From assembly GCA_017472965.1 (NCBI GenBank), contig JAFUNR010000010.1, positions 124,001-188,000 of the forward strand: DNA of 64,000 bases. Direction: 5' to 3'. The position numbers and the translations under genes are program-made. Below are positions 8,275 to 17,607 of the stretch, one piece after another (the first letter of the stretch is position 1; the number at the start of each line of letters is the position of its first letter). The notes under the pieces are model-generated. The model made no database searches and was not told the DNA's origin. It saw only the letters and a list, made by a program, of their open reading frames with translations. Source of the DNA: Oscillospiraceae bacterium (lineage in GTDB: Bacteria; Bacillota; Clostridia; Oscillospirales; Ruminococcaceae).

Positions 8275-9582
8275 TTAGTGGAACTTGGGCAGCCAGTCGC
8301 CGTGGGCCTCGATCAGAGCATCGCACAAGGCGCGGGTATCATCGATGGAAAGCTCGCTGGAGGTGTGAGGATCCATCAGCGCTGCCATGTAGATATACTC
8401 CTTCTTGAGAGTCTCGGCAGCCTTGATGGTCAGCAGCTGAACATTGATGTTGGTACGGTTGACCGCTGCACACTGCTCGGGCAGATCGCCCACATAGCAG
8501 GGGTTGAAACCGTTGCGGTCCACCATGACGGGAACCTCAACACAGGCATTCTGCGGCAGATTGGTGATCAGACCGGTATTCAGCACATTGCCATGGATAC
8601 GGTAGGGCTCATCGAACATGGCAGCCTTGATGATGTAAGAGGCGAACTCGTGGGTCTTTTTATGCTCGATTTTTGCCTCATCCAGCAGACTGGCGCGCAT
8701 TTCGTTCCAGCCCTTGATCTGATTGATGCAGCGGCGGGGATACTCATCCAGAGGGATCTTGTAGCGATCGATCAGCTCGGGATACTTATCCTTGATGAAC
8801 CAGGGAGTATACTCGCTGGAATGCTCGCTGGATTCGGTGACATAGTAGCCGAACTGGCGCATCAGCTCCAGACGGACCAGATCCTGCATTTCGGTGTTAT
8901 AGGCAGGATCGAAAGCACGGCGCTTGATCTCAGGATACAGGTCGTTGCCCTGCAGATCCTCCACCTTCAGCAGCCATGCCTGATGGTTGATGCCGGCGAT
9001 CTCCCAGCGGTTGTTATCCAGATATTCATCCATCCCCAGCTCCTTGAGCAGATGGGGCACACAGGCCTGCACGGAATGGCACAGGCCGACGGTCTGCACA
9101 TTGGTGAAGCGCTGCATATAGCCGGCCAGCATGGACATGGGATTGGTATAGTTAAGGAACAGAGCGTTGGGGCACCAGCGCTCCATATCGTCGGCGTAAG
9201 CCTTCATGACGGGAATGGTGCGCAGAGCGCGGAAGATACCGCCGATGCCCAGCGTATCAGCGATGGTCTGACGCAGGCCGAACTTCTTGGGCACCTCGAA
9301 ATCGGTCACAGTGCACGGCTCGTACAGGCCGACCTGAATGGCATTGATGACAAAATCCGCGCCGCGGAAAGCAGTTTCGCGATCCAGCGTCTGATAGATG
9401 TGTGCACGGCCGTTCATGGTCTTGTTGATATTGGTCAGGATCTGGTAGGAATCATCCAGACGCTGCGGGTCAATATCGAACAGATACACATCGAACTCGC
9501 CCAGCTCGGGGGTAAGGATGCAGTCGCCGATGACATTGCGGGCGAATACAGTGCTGCCCGCGCCGATGAATGTGATCTTCAT
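8275..9582 (-). CDS. melA: Alpha-galactosidase, glycoside hydrolase family 4
   Basis: This 435-residue cytoplasmic GH4 enzyme uses NAD+ and a divalent metal to cleave glycosides by oxidation-elimination. The NAD loop FIGAGSTVFARN is at the N-terminus. The metal/catalytic cysteine lies in GLCHSVQ, and a conserved His in AGINHQAW. CHSVQ is the form seen in alpha-galactosidases (MelA) rather than alpha-glucosidases, but substrate is not proven by this. The start is ATG 9582 after AAAGGAG; a longer frame upstream has no support. It is followed by the UroD-like gene and is divergent from an AraC regulator. Confidence 0.87.
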   Translation of the reverse strand: MKITFIGAGSTVFARNVIGDCILTPELGEFDVYLFDIDPQRLDDSYQILTNINKTMNGRAHIYQTLDRETAFRGADFVINAIQVGLYEPCTVTDFEVPKKFGLRQTIADTLGIGGIFRALRTIPVMKAYADDMERWCPNALFLNYTNPMSMLAGYMQRFTNVQTVGLCHSVQACVPHLLKELGMDEYLDNNRWEIAGINHQAWLLKVEDLQGNDLYPEIKRRAFDPAYNTEMQDLVRLELMRQFGYYVTESSEHSSEYTPWFIKDKYPELIDRYKIPLDEYPRRCINQIKGWNEMRASLLDEAKIEHKKTHEFASYIIKAAMFDEPYRIHGNVLNTGLITNLPQNACVEVPVMVDRNGFNPCYVGDLPEQCAAVNRTNINVQLLTIKAAETLKKEYIYMAALMDPHTSSELSIDDTRALCDALIEAHGDWLPKFH

Positions 9583-9700
9583 AGCTTTTTCTCCTTTTTG
9601 CATTACCGGTCGGACAGTGGTGCCGGCCTTCTTCTTTTTTATCATACCAAAAAAGCCGTTTTATGACTACGGCTTGATGTTGTGAGGATTTGTCATAATG

Positions 9701-9729
9701 TTGCATTTTTGTTTTTGAAGTGATATACT
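9701..9729 (+). promoter_or_regulatory. Promoter of the AraC-family gene
   Basis: -35 TTGCAT (9701-9706), a 17-base spacer and -10 TATACT (9724-9729). It lies in the 179-base gap shared with melA; the melA promoter itself is less clear. Confidence 0.7.
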
Positions 9730-9761
9730 TTCCTCAAAACATTTCTGCTGGAGGTACTGGT

Positions 9762-10592
9762 ATGGAACAATACCGTGCGCCGTACCGGACCGGAACCGGT
9801 TCCGCACTGGAGCTGAGCCTTTGCGGTTTTGAGCGCAATGCAACACTGCACGGATACGGCCCGTTCAAGCGCGATCACTATCTGATCCACTGCGTTGTGG
9901 AAGGCTGCGGCTTTTTCGAGGTCGGCGGCACCCGCTACCCGGTCAGAAGCGGCGAGGCTTTTCTTATCCGTCCGGACGAATCCACCTTTTATATCGCCGA
10001 TAAAGATGATCCGTGGAGCTACGCCTGGGTGGGTTTTTCCGGCAGCGAGGCTGCAGATATTCTGGAGATGCTGGGCGGCGGACCGATCCTTCAATGCACA
10101 GATCTTACCGGCGCGGAAAGCTGTGTACGCCGGCTGATGCGCTATCTGAATACGGAATGCAATCCGTTTCTTCTGCAAAGCGAGCTTTACCACTTTTTCT
10201 CTTTTTTCGCGCTGGCATCCCAAAGCACGCGGACCTCGTCGCCTGCCGCCGTCGCCAAGGCCTTTTTCAAACAAAATCACACCTATCCCATCACAGTGGA
10301 ACAGGCCGCAGCTTATGCAGGCGTTTCCCGCAGTCACCTGTTCCGGCTTTTCCGTCAGGCATACGGTATGGCACCGCAGGATTACCTTTGCCGGCTGCGA
10401 TTACAGCATGCGGCACAGCTGCTGCAAAGCGGCGCCTGTGTTGCAGAGGCTGCCTACTCTGCCGGCTTTTCCGATCTGCCGCATTTTTCCCGCCGGTTCC
10501 GGCGGGAATACGGCACGGCGCCTTCGCGGTATGCGGGTACACTGCCCGATGCAAAATCCCAGGAAGAAACCAAACCGGATAACACCCAATAA
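9762..10592 (+). CDS. AraC-family transcriptional regulator
   Basis: This 276-residue protein has an N-terminal cupin-like sensing domain (about residues 20-150, with YLIHCVVEGCGFF and VRSGEAFLIRPDE). A C-terminal pair of helix-turn-helix motifs (about 175-270) includes AAAYAGVSRSHLFRLFRQAYG and AYSAGFSDLPHFSRRFRREYG. The ATG at 9762 follows GGAGG; an in-frame start 42 bases upstream lies too close to the promoter. Because it is divergent from melA and the UroD-like gene, it probably activates them in response to a galactoside. Confidence 0.9.
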   Translation: MEQYRAPYRTGTGSALELSLCGFERNATLHGYGPFKRDHYLIHCVVEGCGFFEVGGTRYPVRSGEAFLIRPDESTFYIADKDDPWSYAWVGFSGSEAADILEMLGGGPILQCTDLTGAESCVRRLMRYLNTECNPFLLQSELYHFFSFFALASQSTRTSSPAAVAKAFFKQNHTYPITVEQAAAYAGVSRSHLFRLFRQAYGMAPQDYLCRLRLQHAAQLLQSGACVAEAAYSAGFSDLPHFSRRFRREYGTAPSRYAGTLPDAKSQEETKPDNTQ

Positions 10593-10597
10593 AACAC

Positions 10598-10637
10598 GTG
10601 AGCGGCTGCAGAACTGCAGCCGCTCACGGCGTTTTTA
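10598..10637 (+). terminator. Terminator after the AraC-family gene
   Basis: A 14-base inverted repeat beginning GTGAGCGGCTGCAG is followed by GGCGTTTTTA. It may also act on the convergent Sel1 gene. Confidence 0.75.
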
Positions 10638-10672
10638 TCAATATTCATCTCCGGCGCTGCGAACAATGCAGC

Positions 10673-13600
10673 TTATGCCTTGTCCTCTTCTTCCTTCTGC
10701 GCCCGCATTGCCCGCATAAACCAGCGCACAGATTCTTTGCGGTCCATCGGTACGAGTTCGCCGCTCCTGTACAATTCGCTCAGCCGGTACATCGCCTTGA
10801 TATGTCCCTGTTCTGCGGCGGCACGGTACCAGCGGGCGGCTTCCTCTCCGTTCATCGCTATTCCTGTCCCCTGCTCGTACAGCATGCCCAGAATCCACTG
10901 CGCCTCGTCATCGCCCTGTCCGGCAGAGGCCGAGATCCATTTTGCCGCTTCGGCAGCATTCTCCGCCACGCCCTGACCGACCAAAAGCATCCGGCCGTAT
11001 ATGCACTGCGCCTTCGCATCGCCCTGTTCGGCAGCAGCATGAAGCCATTCTGCCGCTTTGGCGTCATCCTGCGTCACGCCTTCCCCGCGCAGATACAGCA
11101 GCCCGAGATCGAACTGTGCCGCGGCAACGCCCTGAACGGCCGCCGCCATACACCATTTTGCTGCTTCGGCGTCGTCCTGCTCCACGCCGCAGCCGCTCCG
11201 GTACAGACCTGCCAAGCCGAACTGCGCTACCGGAAGTCCCTGCAGCGCAGCGGCCCGAAGCCACTTTGCCGCAGCGGAAAGATCCTGAGACGACTCTTCC
11301 TCCATGGAAAGAAATTTGCCCATCCAGTACTGTGCAGCGGCATTCCCCTGCTCCGCCGCTTCGCGGAAGCATTCCACAGCTCCGGAGAGATCGCCTTTCT
11401 CATAAAGCGCAGCGCCACGCTCCACCAGCTGTGCCGTAGATGCCTCCCGCTCGGCCCGCAGCACCGTCAGCAGCTTGTCCGCTTTTTCTGCCCCGGCAAA
11501 AAACGCATCCATCGCCCAGCGCATAGCGAGTTCAAGGTCTTTCTCCACGCCTCTTCCCACGCCATACATGACCGCAAGATTGTATTTGGCAGCCGCGCTG
11601 CCCTGATATGCCGCAAGACGGTACCACTTTTCCGCCCCGGCGGCATTTTTCTCCACGCCTTCGCCATTCAGATACCGTCCCGCCAGATCGAACTGCGCTT
11701 CCGGAAGCCCCTGCATCGCCGCCGCGTACAGCAGCTGTGCAGCCTTTGCCAGGTCTTTTTCCATGCCTTTGCCATTGGAATACAATTCGCTCAGAGCATA
11801 CTGCGCCATGGCATTGCCCTGCGCACCTGCTTTTTCAAAGCAGACCGCCGCCCGTGAATAGTCTTCCGCTTCGACACAGCGCAGGCCTCTTTCATAAATG
11901 TCCTTCGTTTGCTGTGCGCGCTCCATACGCAGCGTTTCCAGCAATGCGGCAGCATCCTCCGAGCCGCCGCACAGGGCTTCCATAGCATGGTATCCGGCTT
12001 TTTCCGTATCTTTGTCCACGCCTTCCCCGTAGGTATAAATGGCCGCAAGCGAGCTATGCGCCGATGTGTCGCCCTGCCCTGCAGCAGCGTTCAGCCAGCG
12101 AAGCGCTTCGGAATAATCTTTTTCCACACCAAGGCCAAGGAAGTATGTCTCACCCAGCCGGTTCTGCGCCTGCGCCAGCCCCTGTTCGGCGGAGGCACGG
12201 TACCAGCGGAACGCCTCCTGTGCATCCTCCTTCACGCCACGGCCTTCTGTGTACAGCTCGCCGAGCACATACTGCGCCTGTACATGGCCGAGCTGTGCGG
12301 CAGCCCTGAAGCAATCCGCCGCGGCAGAGTATTCCTCTTTTTCCAAAAATTCTGTGCCGCGCCGATATTCCTTTTCGGGAATATCCTTTCTGGCTGCGGC
12401 AATTTTTTCCAGCAGCTCTTCGGCATCCGCGTGACCTGCTTCGCGAGCCTTGAGCGCCCAGCGCCCGGCGGCAGCCAGATCCTGTCTGACGCCATCGCCC
12501 TCCGCATACATAGCTCCCAGATTGAACTGCGCCTGTACATCGCCCTGCTCTGCCGCAGCACGGAACCATTCGGCGGCCTCGGCAAGATCCTTTTTCACGC
12601 CTTCACCGTGATAACACATCAGCCCCAGATTGAACTGTGCCTCTGCATGGCCCTGCTGTGCGGCAGCACGGTACCAGCGGGCTGCTTCGGTTTTATTCTG
12701 CTCCACACCCCTGCCTTCGTCATACATCACTGCCAGCTTGTACTGGGCCTTCATATGACCCTTTTGGGCAGCAGCGGCAAACCAGACAGCGGCCTCGCCG
12801 TCATTTTTCTCCGTGCCTTCACCTTTCTGATACATGAGAGCAAGGTTGTAACAGGCGCTCTCGTAGCCCTGCTTTGCGGCGGTCAGATACCAGCGAAGGG
12901 CCTCTGCCTCATTTTTCTCCACGCCCTCGCCGCGCTTATACATACGCGCCAGATTGAACTGACCCTTTGCCAGCCCCTGTTCCGCACTGCGAAGGAACCA
13001 CTGGGCAGCCTCGGCATCGTTTTTCTCCACGCCCAGACCTTTTCTATATAAAAGGCCGATATTGAACTGGGCGTAGGAATAATTCTGCTCTGCAGAAAGG
13101 CTGTACCACCGCATCGCCTCGGCAAGATCCTGCTGCGTACCGTCGCCATTTTCATAATAAAGACCTGTTTTGAACTGCGCAGTCCGCAGGCCCTGCTGCG
13201 CCGAAGCCATAAACAAGCGGAAAGCCTCGGCCTTATCCTGCTCTACGCCTTCACCTTTTTCATGCAGCAGCGCAAGACTGTACTGTGCATCACGGTCGCC
13301 CTGCTGCGCCGCAGCAGAAAACCAGCGGAAGGCCTCCTGTGCATTCTTTTGCGTGCCCTCACCTTTTTTGTACATCAAAGCCAGATTGTACTGTGCAAAG
13401 GTATGGCCGCTTTCCGCTGCAGCCAGATACCATTTCACAGCTTCCTGCTTATCCTGCGCCACACCGCTGCCTTTATCATATAACTGCGCCAGATTGTACT
13501 GTGAGGACGTATGCCCCTGCTGCGCCGCACAAAGATACCACCTGGCAGCTTCGGCACAGTTCGCTTCCACTCCCCGCCCGTTTTTGTACATCAGAGCAAG

Positions 13601-14119
13601 GTTATGCTGTGCAGACTTATGTCCCTGCTTTGCTGCCTCACGATACCAGCGAAGGGCTTCTGTATCATCTTTTTCCACCCCATCGCCGCAATCATACATA
13701 TAGGCAAGACAGAACTGCGCCCGCGCATGTCCCTGATTGGCAGCAGCAAGATACCAGCGGGCCGCTTCGGCTTTATTTTTCTCCACACCCTCGCCATTAT
13801 CATACAACAGCGCAAGATTAAAGCAGGCACTTGTATGCCCCTGCTCTGCAGCAGCAAGATACCAACGCCGTGCTTCGGCATAATTCCGCTCCACACCCTC
13901 ACCATTATCATACAACAGCGCAAGATTGTACTGAGCCCGCGCATGCCCCTGACCGGCAGCGATCCGGTATTGCTCAGCCGCCGCAGCATGCAGCCCCTGC
14001 TGATACAAATTGTAACCGCGGGAGCAGATCTCCTCTGCAGTCAGGTCAACCGTTTTCTGCAGATTCAGCGGAGCCGTTTCGCCGCCGCGTTTTTTCTTTC
14101 CAAAATCAAACGGACTCAT
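10673..14119 (-). CDS. Giant Sel1-repeat (TPR-like) protein
   Basis: This protein of 1148 residues is built almost entirely of Sel1-like repeats of about 36 residues. I count 26 copies of the core pattern (A-x-x-x-L-A-x-x-Y-x-x-G-x-G-V), from about residue 55 to the end. Three longer units break the array near residues 575, 770 and 925, each starting with an ERG-like helix. No signal peptide or membrane segment is visible; the N-terminus is short and basic. Sel1 arrays are helical scaffolds for protein-protein contact, so no enzymatic role is proposed. ATG 14119 is chosen over a TTG 21 bases upstream. The gene stands alone. Confidence 0.9.
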   Translation of the reverse strand: MSPFDFGKKKRGGETAPLNLQKTVDLTAEEICSRGYNLYQQGLHAAAAEQYRIAAGQGHARAQYNLALLYDNGEGVERNYAEARRWYLAAAEQGHTSACFNLALLYDNGEGVEKNKAEAARWYLAAANQGHARAQFCLAYMYDCGDGVEKDDTEALRWYREAAKQGHKSAQHNLALMYKNGRGVEANCAEAARWYLCAAQQGHTSSQYNLAQLYDKGSGVAQDKQEAVKWYLAAAESGHTFAQYNLALMYKKGEGTQKNAQEAFRWFSAAAQQGDRDAQYSLALLHEKGEGVEQDKAEAFRLFMASAQQGLRTAQFKTGLYYENGDGTQQDLAEAMRWYSLSAEQNYSYAQFNIGLLYRKGLGVEKNDAEAAQWFLRSAEQGLAKGQFNLARMYKRGEGVEKNEAEALRWYLTAAKQGYESACYNLALMYQKGEGTEKNDGEAAVWFAAAAQKGHMKAQYKLAVMYDEGRGVEQNKTEAARWYRAAAQQGHAEAQFNLGLMCYHGEGVKKDLAEAAEWFRAAAEQGDVQAQFNLGAMYAEGDGVRQDLAAAGRWALKAREAGHADAEELLEKIAAARKDIPEKEYRRGTEFLEKEEYSAAADCFRAAAQLGHVQAQYVLGELYTEGRGVKEDAQEAFRWYRASAEQGLAQAQNRLGETYFLGLGVEKDYSEALRWLNAAAGQGDTSAHSSLAAIYTYGEGVDKDTEKAGYHAMEALCGGSEDAAALLETLRMERAQQTKDIYERGLRCVEAEDYSRAAVCFEKAGAQGNAMAQYALSELYSNGKGMEKDLAKAAQLLYAAAMQGLPEAQFDLAGRYLNGEGVEKNAAGAEKWYRLAAYQGSAAAKYNLAVMYGVGRGVEKDLELAMRWAMDAFFAGAEKADKLLTVLRAEREASTAQLVERGAALYEKGDLSGAVECFREAAEQGNAAAQYWMGKFLSMEEESSQDLSAAAKWLRAAALQGLPVAQFGLAGLYRSGCGVEQDDAEAAKWCMAAAVQGVAAAQFDLGLLYLRGEGVTQDDAKAAEWLHAAAEQGDAKAQCIYGRMLLVGQGVAENAAEAAKWISASAGQGDDEAQWILGMLYEQGTGIAMNGEEAARWYRAAAEQGHIKAMYRLSELYRSGELVPMDRKESVRWFMRAMRAQKEEEDKA

Positions 14120-14162
14120 AAATTCGTTCTGCCCTTTCAAAGCTTCCGCAGGCGTTTATTCA

Positions 14163-15272
14163 TCACATCACCAGCAGCGTTTTGATATTTTTTCCGGCTT
14201 CCGCATCTGCAAACGCCTGATTGACCTGCTCCACAGGGTAACGACTGCCCAGCGCATGGATGGCGTCGTGACATTCGGGATGTGCACACAGAAAGTCGAG
14301 ATACTCCCGCACATCAACCACGGAATACTGGGAGGAACCGATGATCTGCAATGCCTTGAATGTGATCATCTGCGGCTGGATGGTAATGCCGCCGCTGTTG
14401 GAATACTGACCGGGAATGAGATATACGCCGCGATTGCGCAGGATCTCCATCCCCTGCGGCACTGCGGCAGGTGCGCCGGAGGCCTCAAAGCACAGGTCAA
14501 CACCAAGACCGCCGTTTTCCTTTTGCAGAAGCTCTGTCACCGCCGCGGCGCCGGCTTCCTCAAGCACCAGCACCTCGTCTGCACCCAGCCTGTGCGCCAT
14601 TTCTTCTCTGACAGGATCCTTCACCGCCGTAATGGCATACAGCCTTTTGACCCCCAACGCCTTCAGGTACAGCAGTGCAAAGCATCCCACAGGGCCAAGA
14701 CCCTGTACCACAGCTGCGTTGATGTGATTCAGATCGATATTGGCGCGGCGGGCCAGCGCAAAGGCATGGATCGCCGTAGGACCGGGACAGGCAAAAGTGG
14801 CAACCATGGCCGGATCCAGCTGTGCCGGAATCGGGATCAGATTGGCCAGCGGCGTATAGTTTACCTGTGCATAGCCGCCGTACAGATAGGGCGGCGTATC
14901 GATGCTGCCGCCGTTTGTCACCTGCATATTGACACAGTTGGCATCATCGCCCGCAAGGCAAAGGGCGCACTCGCCGCAGGGCACGGCGATATCGGCAATG
15001 ACATTGTCCCCGATATGCAGACCGTATTTTTCCGCTTCGGCGATGTCGCAGTCCTCCAGTCTGCCCACAAACTCATGACCGATCACCGTCGGCGGCTGCA
15101 CAAACAGCTTTCCTTTATGAAAATGTACATCCGTACCGCAGACACCGCTGGCGATCAGACTGCTGCGGCCATAGCCGGCAGGAGTCTCGGCAACAGGAAA
15201 TTCACGGACTTCAAACGACAGCTCCGGCCCCATGAAAACGGCGGCCTTGGCCTTATTGCAATTTACACACAT
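14163..15272 (-). CDS. Zinc-dependent alcohol/polyol dehydrogenase (MDR family)
   Basis: This 369-residue medium-chain dehydrogenase has the catalytic zinc ligand region GVCGTDVHFHKG followed by GHEFVGRLED. The structural zinc loop CGECALCLAGDDANC has its four cysteines. The NAD(P)-binding turn VVQGLGPVGCFALLYLKALG is in the middle. It should oxidise an alcohol or reduce an aldehyde; the substrate is unknown. The start is ATG 15272 after AAAGGAG. It lies 22 bases downstream of the glycyl radical enzyme on the same strand, so the two are probably cotranscribed and it may process the aldehyde that enzyme makes. Confidence 0.9.
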   Translation of the reverse strand: MCVNCNKAKAAVFMGPELSFEVREFPVAETPAGYGRSSLIASGVCGTDVHFHKGKLFVQPPTVIGHEFVGRLEDCDIAEAEKYGLHIGDNVIADIAVPCGECALCLAGDDANCVNMQVTNGGSIDTPPYLYGGYAQVNYTPLANLIPIPAQLDPAMVATFACPGPTAIHAFALARRANIDLNHINAAVVQGLGPVGCFALLYLKALGVKRLYAITAVKDPVREEMAHRLGADEVLVLEEAGAAAVTELLQKENGGLGVDLCFEASGAPAAVPQGMEILRNRGVYLIPGQYSNSGGITIQPQMITFKALQIIGSSQYSVVDVREYLDFLCAHPECHDAIHALGSRYPVEQVNQAFADAEAGKNIKTLLVM

Positions 15273-15294
15273 CGTTGGTTCTCCTTTAAACTCA

Positions 15295-17451
15295 TCATTC
15301 GTGCTGCGTTCTGTTGAGAATATCGCGCTGCACATCCGGCGCAAGCCTGACATACACCGCCGAAAAACCGGAAACACGCACCACCATGGCAGGATATTTT
15401 TCGGGATGCTCCATCGCATCCTCGAGCGTTTGGCGGGAGGTGGCATTGATCTGCATCTCCTGCCCGCCCTTGGCGAAATACACCCGCAGCAGCGCAGCAA
15501 GGCGCGGACGGTTTTCGTCGTTAAACATCTCCGGTGAGAATTTCTGATTGATCACCGTGCCGCAGGCGACCTTGGTATAATCCGGCCTCGTCACACTGTT
15601 GACGGTTGCCGTAGGACCGTTTACATCACGTCCGTAGGTGGGCGATGCCGCATCGGAAAGCGGCTGCCCCTGGCGACGGCCATCCGGCGTGGCAGCGATG
15701 GTATAGCCGGCATGGATATTGCTGGTATTGGCCGCCATGGCGACATAGAAGCCGCCGCCGTCCGGCGTGCGGTATTTATCGAACTCCGAGGACAGAAAAT
15801 CTGTAAACCACACGGCGTATTTATCCACAAACCAATCGTCATTGCCATACTTCGGCGCGGCAAGAAGCTTTTTGTGCAGCTCTTCGTGACCGGCGAAATC
15901 ATCCGCCAGCGCCTGCCGCAGCTCCTCCAGCGTGGCAGCCTTTTCCTCAAAGATCACGCGCTCGATGGCCGCCAGCGAATCCGCCGTTGTTCCCACGCCC
16001 ATCAGTGCAGCGCCATGCACCGAGGGATACACCGCGCCGCCGTCATTGATATCCATCCCACGGCTGATGCAATCCCGGCAGAAGCAGGAAAGAAACGGCG
16101 AGGTGTACTCCTTTGGTTCAAGCGCCGTATTCACCGCAAGAAAGCCGTCCACATATTTCTTCACCCCGGCGGCCAGCTGCACTTCCAGCCGGCGCTGCAG
16201 CTCTTCCATGCTGTCGATCGTTTCCACCGGACCGGTATCAAGGCCGAAGCTGCCGTCAAACGCACTCTCGCCTCTGTTCAGCAGGTAACTGAAATACCGC
16301 GGCGCATCAAAGCGGCCGTCGCTCCACGGCGGCTGCATACCGGTGATGAAGTTTTCGATACACCCCACCATACAGTAATCGTACACATCCTTTTCGGCAT
16401 AGCCGAAGCGCAGCAGCGCGGGGATGTTGACCTCATCATTCATCAGTGCGGGATAGCCCAGCCCCGTACCAATGGTCTGCAGGCATTCATCCAGAAAATC
16501 ATCCGGTGTATCCCGGGAGATACGGGCAGAGAGATTCGGCCCGGGAATGCTGCAGTTGCCCACGGCACGCAGCACACAATAGCTCAGTTCGTTGACATCG
16601 CATCTGCCGTCCATGGAAGTACCGCCAATGCAGATATTCACCACATCGTCGCCGCCGTAAAACACCGTGCGCTCATACTGTTTGATGAATACATTTTCCA
16701 GAAGCTCTGTGGCTTCATCCGGTGTCAGCGTTCCATTTTTCACATCCTGCTTGTAAAAAGGATACAGATATTGATCAATACGGCCCAGCGCCATGGCATA
16801 GCGGCCCTCATACACAAAGCACAGATGGGCAAACCACACCAGCTGCAGCGCCTGTGCAAAGCTCTGCGGCGCCCCTGCCAGCAGCTGCCGGCAGTTTGCA
16901 GCGATAAAGGCAGCATTTTCAGCGCTTTGTCCATCCGACTGCTGCGCAAGAGACTCCGCCACAGCGGCATAATTTTCGATCATACCGCGCATGCCGTCCA
17001 GTGCTGTGGCCATTTCATCAAGGAATGCAGCTCTCTCCTTTTCGGCGGCGTGGATACGCTTTGATTCCTCTATGCGGGCAAAAAGCCCCGGCAGACCGAC
17101 AGTGACCAGCGTGCGGTAATCCGGTGCGAAATGGTCGGCATTCTCCGGAAAAGTTCGCTCACGGTATCTCCCTGAAAATGCCTGTGCAAGGTTTTTCTGC
17201 TGTTCATCCAGCACACACCACAGCGGGCGCAGGCTGCCTGCAATCCGGTCATTCCGGTATATGTAAGCGCCCGGTGTACGCAGTAGCGCCCGTGCCGCCG
17301 CGGCACGCACTGCACCTGTCGAAGCCCCCGCTGGCAGCATGGCTGCACCCGCCGCTTTGAAATACTCGCGTGCGCACTCGCAGGCGCACTCAGCCTGCGT
17401 GCGTACAGACAGTTCGTTTTTCAGGTTTACCGTGATGGGATGGATCATCAT
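15295..17451 (-). CDS. Glycyl radical enzyme (pyruvate formate-lyase/dehydratase family), substrate unknown
   Basis: This 718-residue protein has the PFL-like barrel. The active-site thiyl Cys and general-base Glu are in MVGCIENF (about residue 360), and the C-terminal radical loop is VVRVSGFSAVYV about 25 residues from the end. The GC-x-E pair is typical of dehydratase and lyase members rather than pyruvate formate-lyase itself, which has paired cysteines. It is shorter than most diol dehydratases (about 780-850). The start is ATG 17451, six bases after AGGAGG. No radical-SAM activating enzyme is adjacent; a zinc dehydrogenase follows. Substrate could not be assigned. Confidence 0.9.
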   Translation of the reverse strand: MMIHPITVNLKNELSVRTQAECACECAREYFKAAGAAMLPAGASTGAVRAAAARALLRTPGAYIYRNDRIAGSLRPLWCVLDEQQKNLAQAFSGRYRERTFPENADHFAPDYRTLVTVGLPGLFARIEESKRIHAAEKERAAFLDEMATALDGMRGMIENYAAVAESLAQQSDGQSAENAAFIAANCRQLLAGAPQSFAQALQLVWFAHLCFVYEGRYAMALGRIDQYLYPFYKQDVKNGTLTPDEATELLENVFIKQYERTVFYGGDDVVNICIGGTSMDGRCDVNELSYCVLRAVGNCSIPGPNLSARISRDTPDDFLDECLQTIGTGLGYPALMNDEVNIPALLRFGYAEKDVYDYCMVGCIENFITGMQPPWSDGRFDAPRYFSYLLNRGESAFDGSFGLDTGPVETIDSMEELQRRLEVQLAAGVKKYVDGFLAVNTALEPKEYTSPFLSCFCRDCISRGMDINDGGAVYPSVHGAALMGVGTTADSLAAIERVIFEEKAATLEELRQALADDFAGHEELHKKLLAAPKYGNDDWFVDKYAVWFTDFLSSEFDKYRTPDGGGFYVAMAANTSNIHAGYTIAATPDGRRQGQPLSDAASPTYGRDVNGPTATVNSVTRPDYTKVACGTVINQKFSPEMFNDENRPRLAALLRVYFAKGGQEMQINATSRQTLEDAMEHPEKYPAMVVRVSGFSAVYVRLAPDVQRDILNRTQHE

Positions 17452-17477
17452 ACACACCTCCTGAATGATCTATTTTG

Positions 17478-17506
17478 ATTTTACGGTCTGGATGCCCAAA
17501 ATGCAA
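17478..17506 (-). promoter_or_regulatory. Promoter of the glycyl radical enzyme operon
   Basis: On the minus strand, -35 TTGCAT (17501-17506), a 17-base spacer and -10 TAAAAT (17478-17483). Confidence 0.6.
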
Positions 17507-17524
17507 TAGCTTGTGTCAAAAATC

Positions 17525-17553
17525 TTGACAACGAAACATGAAAATGGTATCTT
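17525..17553 (+). promoter_or_regulatory. Promoter of the ArsC/Spx-like gene
   Basis: -35 TTGACA (17525-17530), a 17-base spacer and -10 TATCTT (17548-17553). It is back-to-back with the promoter of the glycyl radical enzyme operon. Confidence 0.7.
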
Positions 17554-17607
17554 AAGAGCGTTCGTGCCGGCTGCCGGCTGTTATCTTCACTTGGAAAGGA
17601 AAACAAC

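Noticed and set aside
10942-14185. Several long plus-strand frames and apparent tandem DNA repeats across the Sel1 gene
   Set aside because: The repetition follows the 36-residue Sel1 unit on the minus strand and explains the antisense frames; unit divergence and lack of spacers rule out a CRISPR array.
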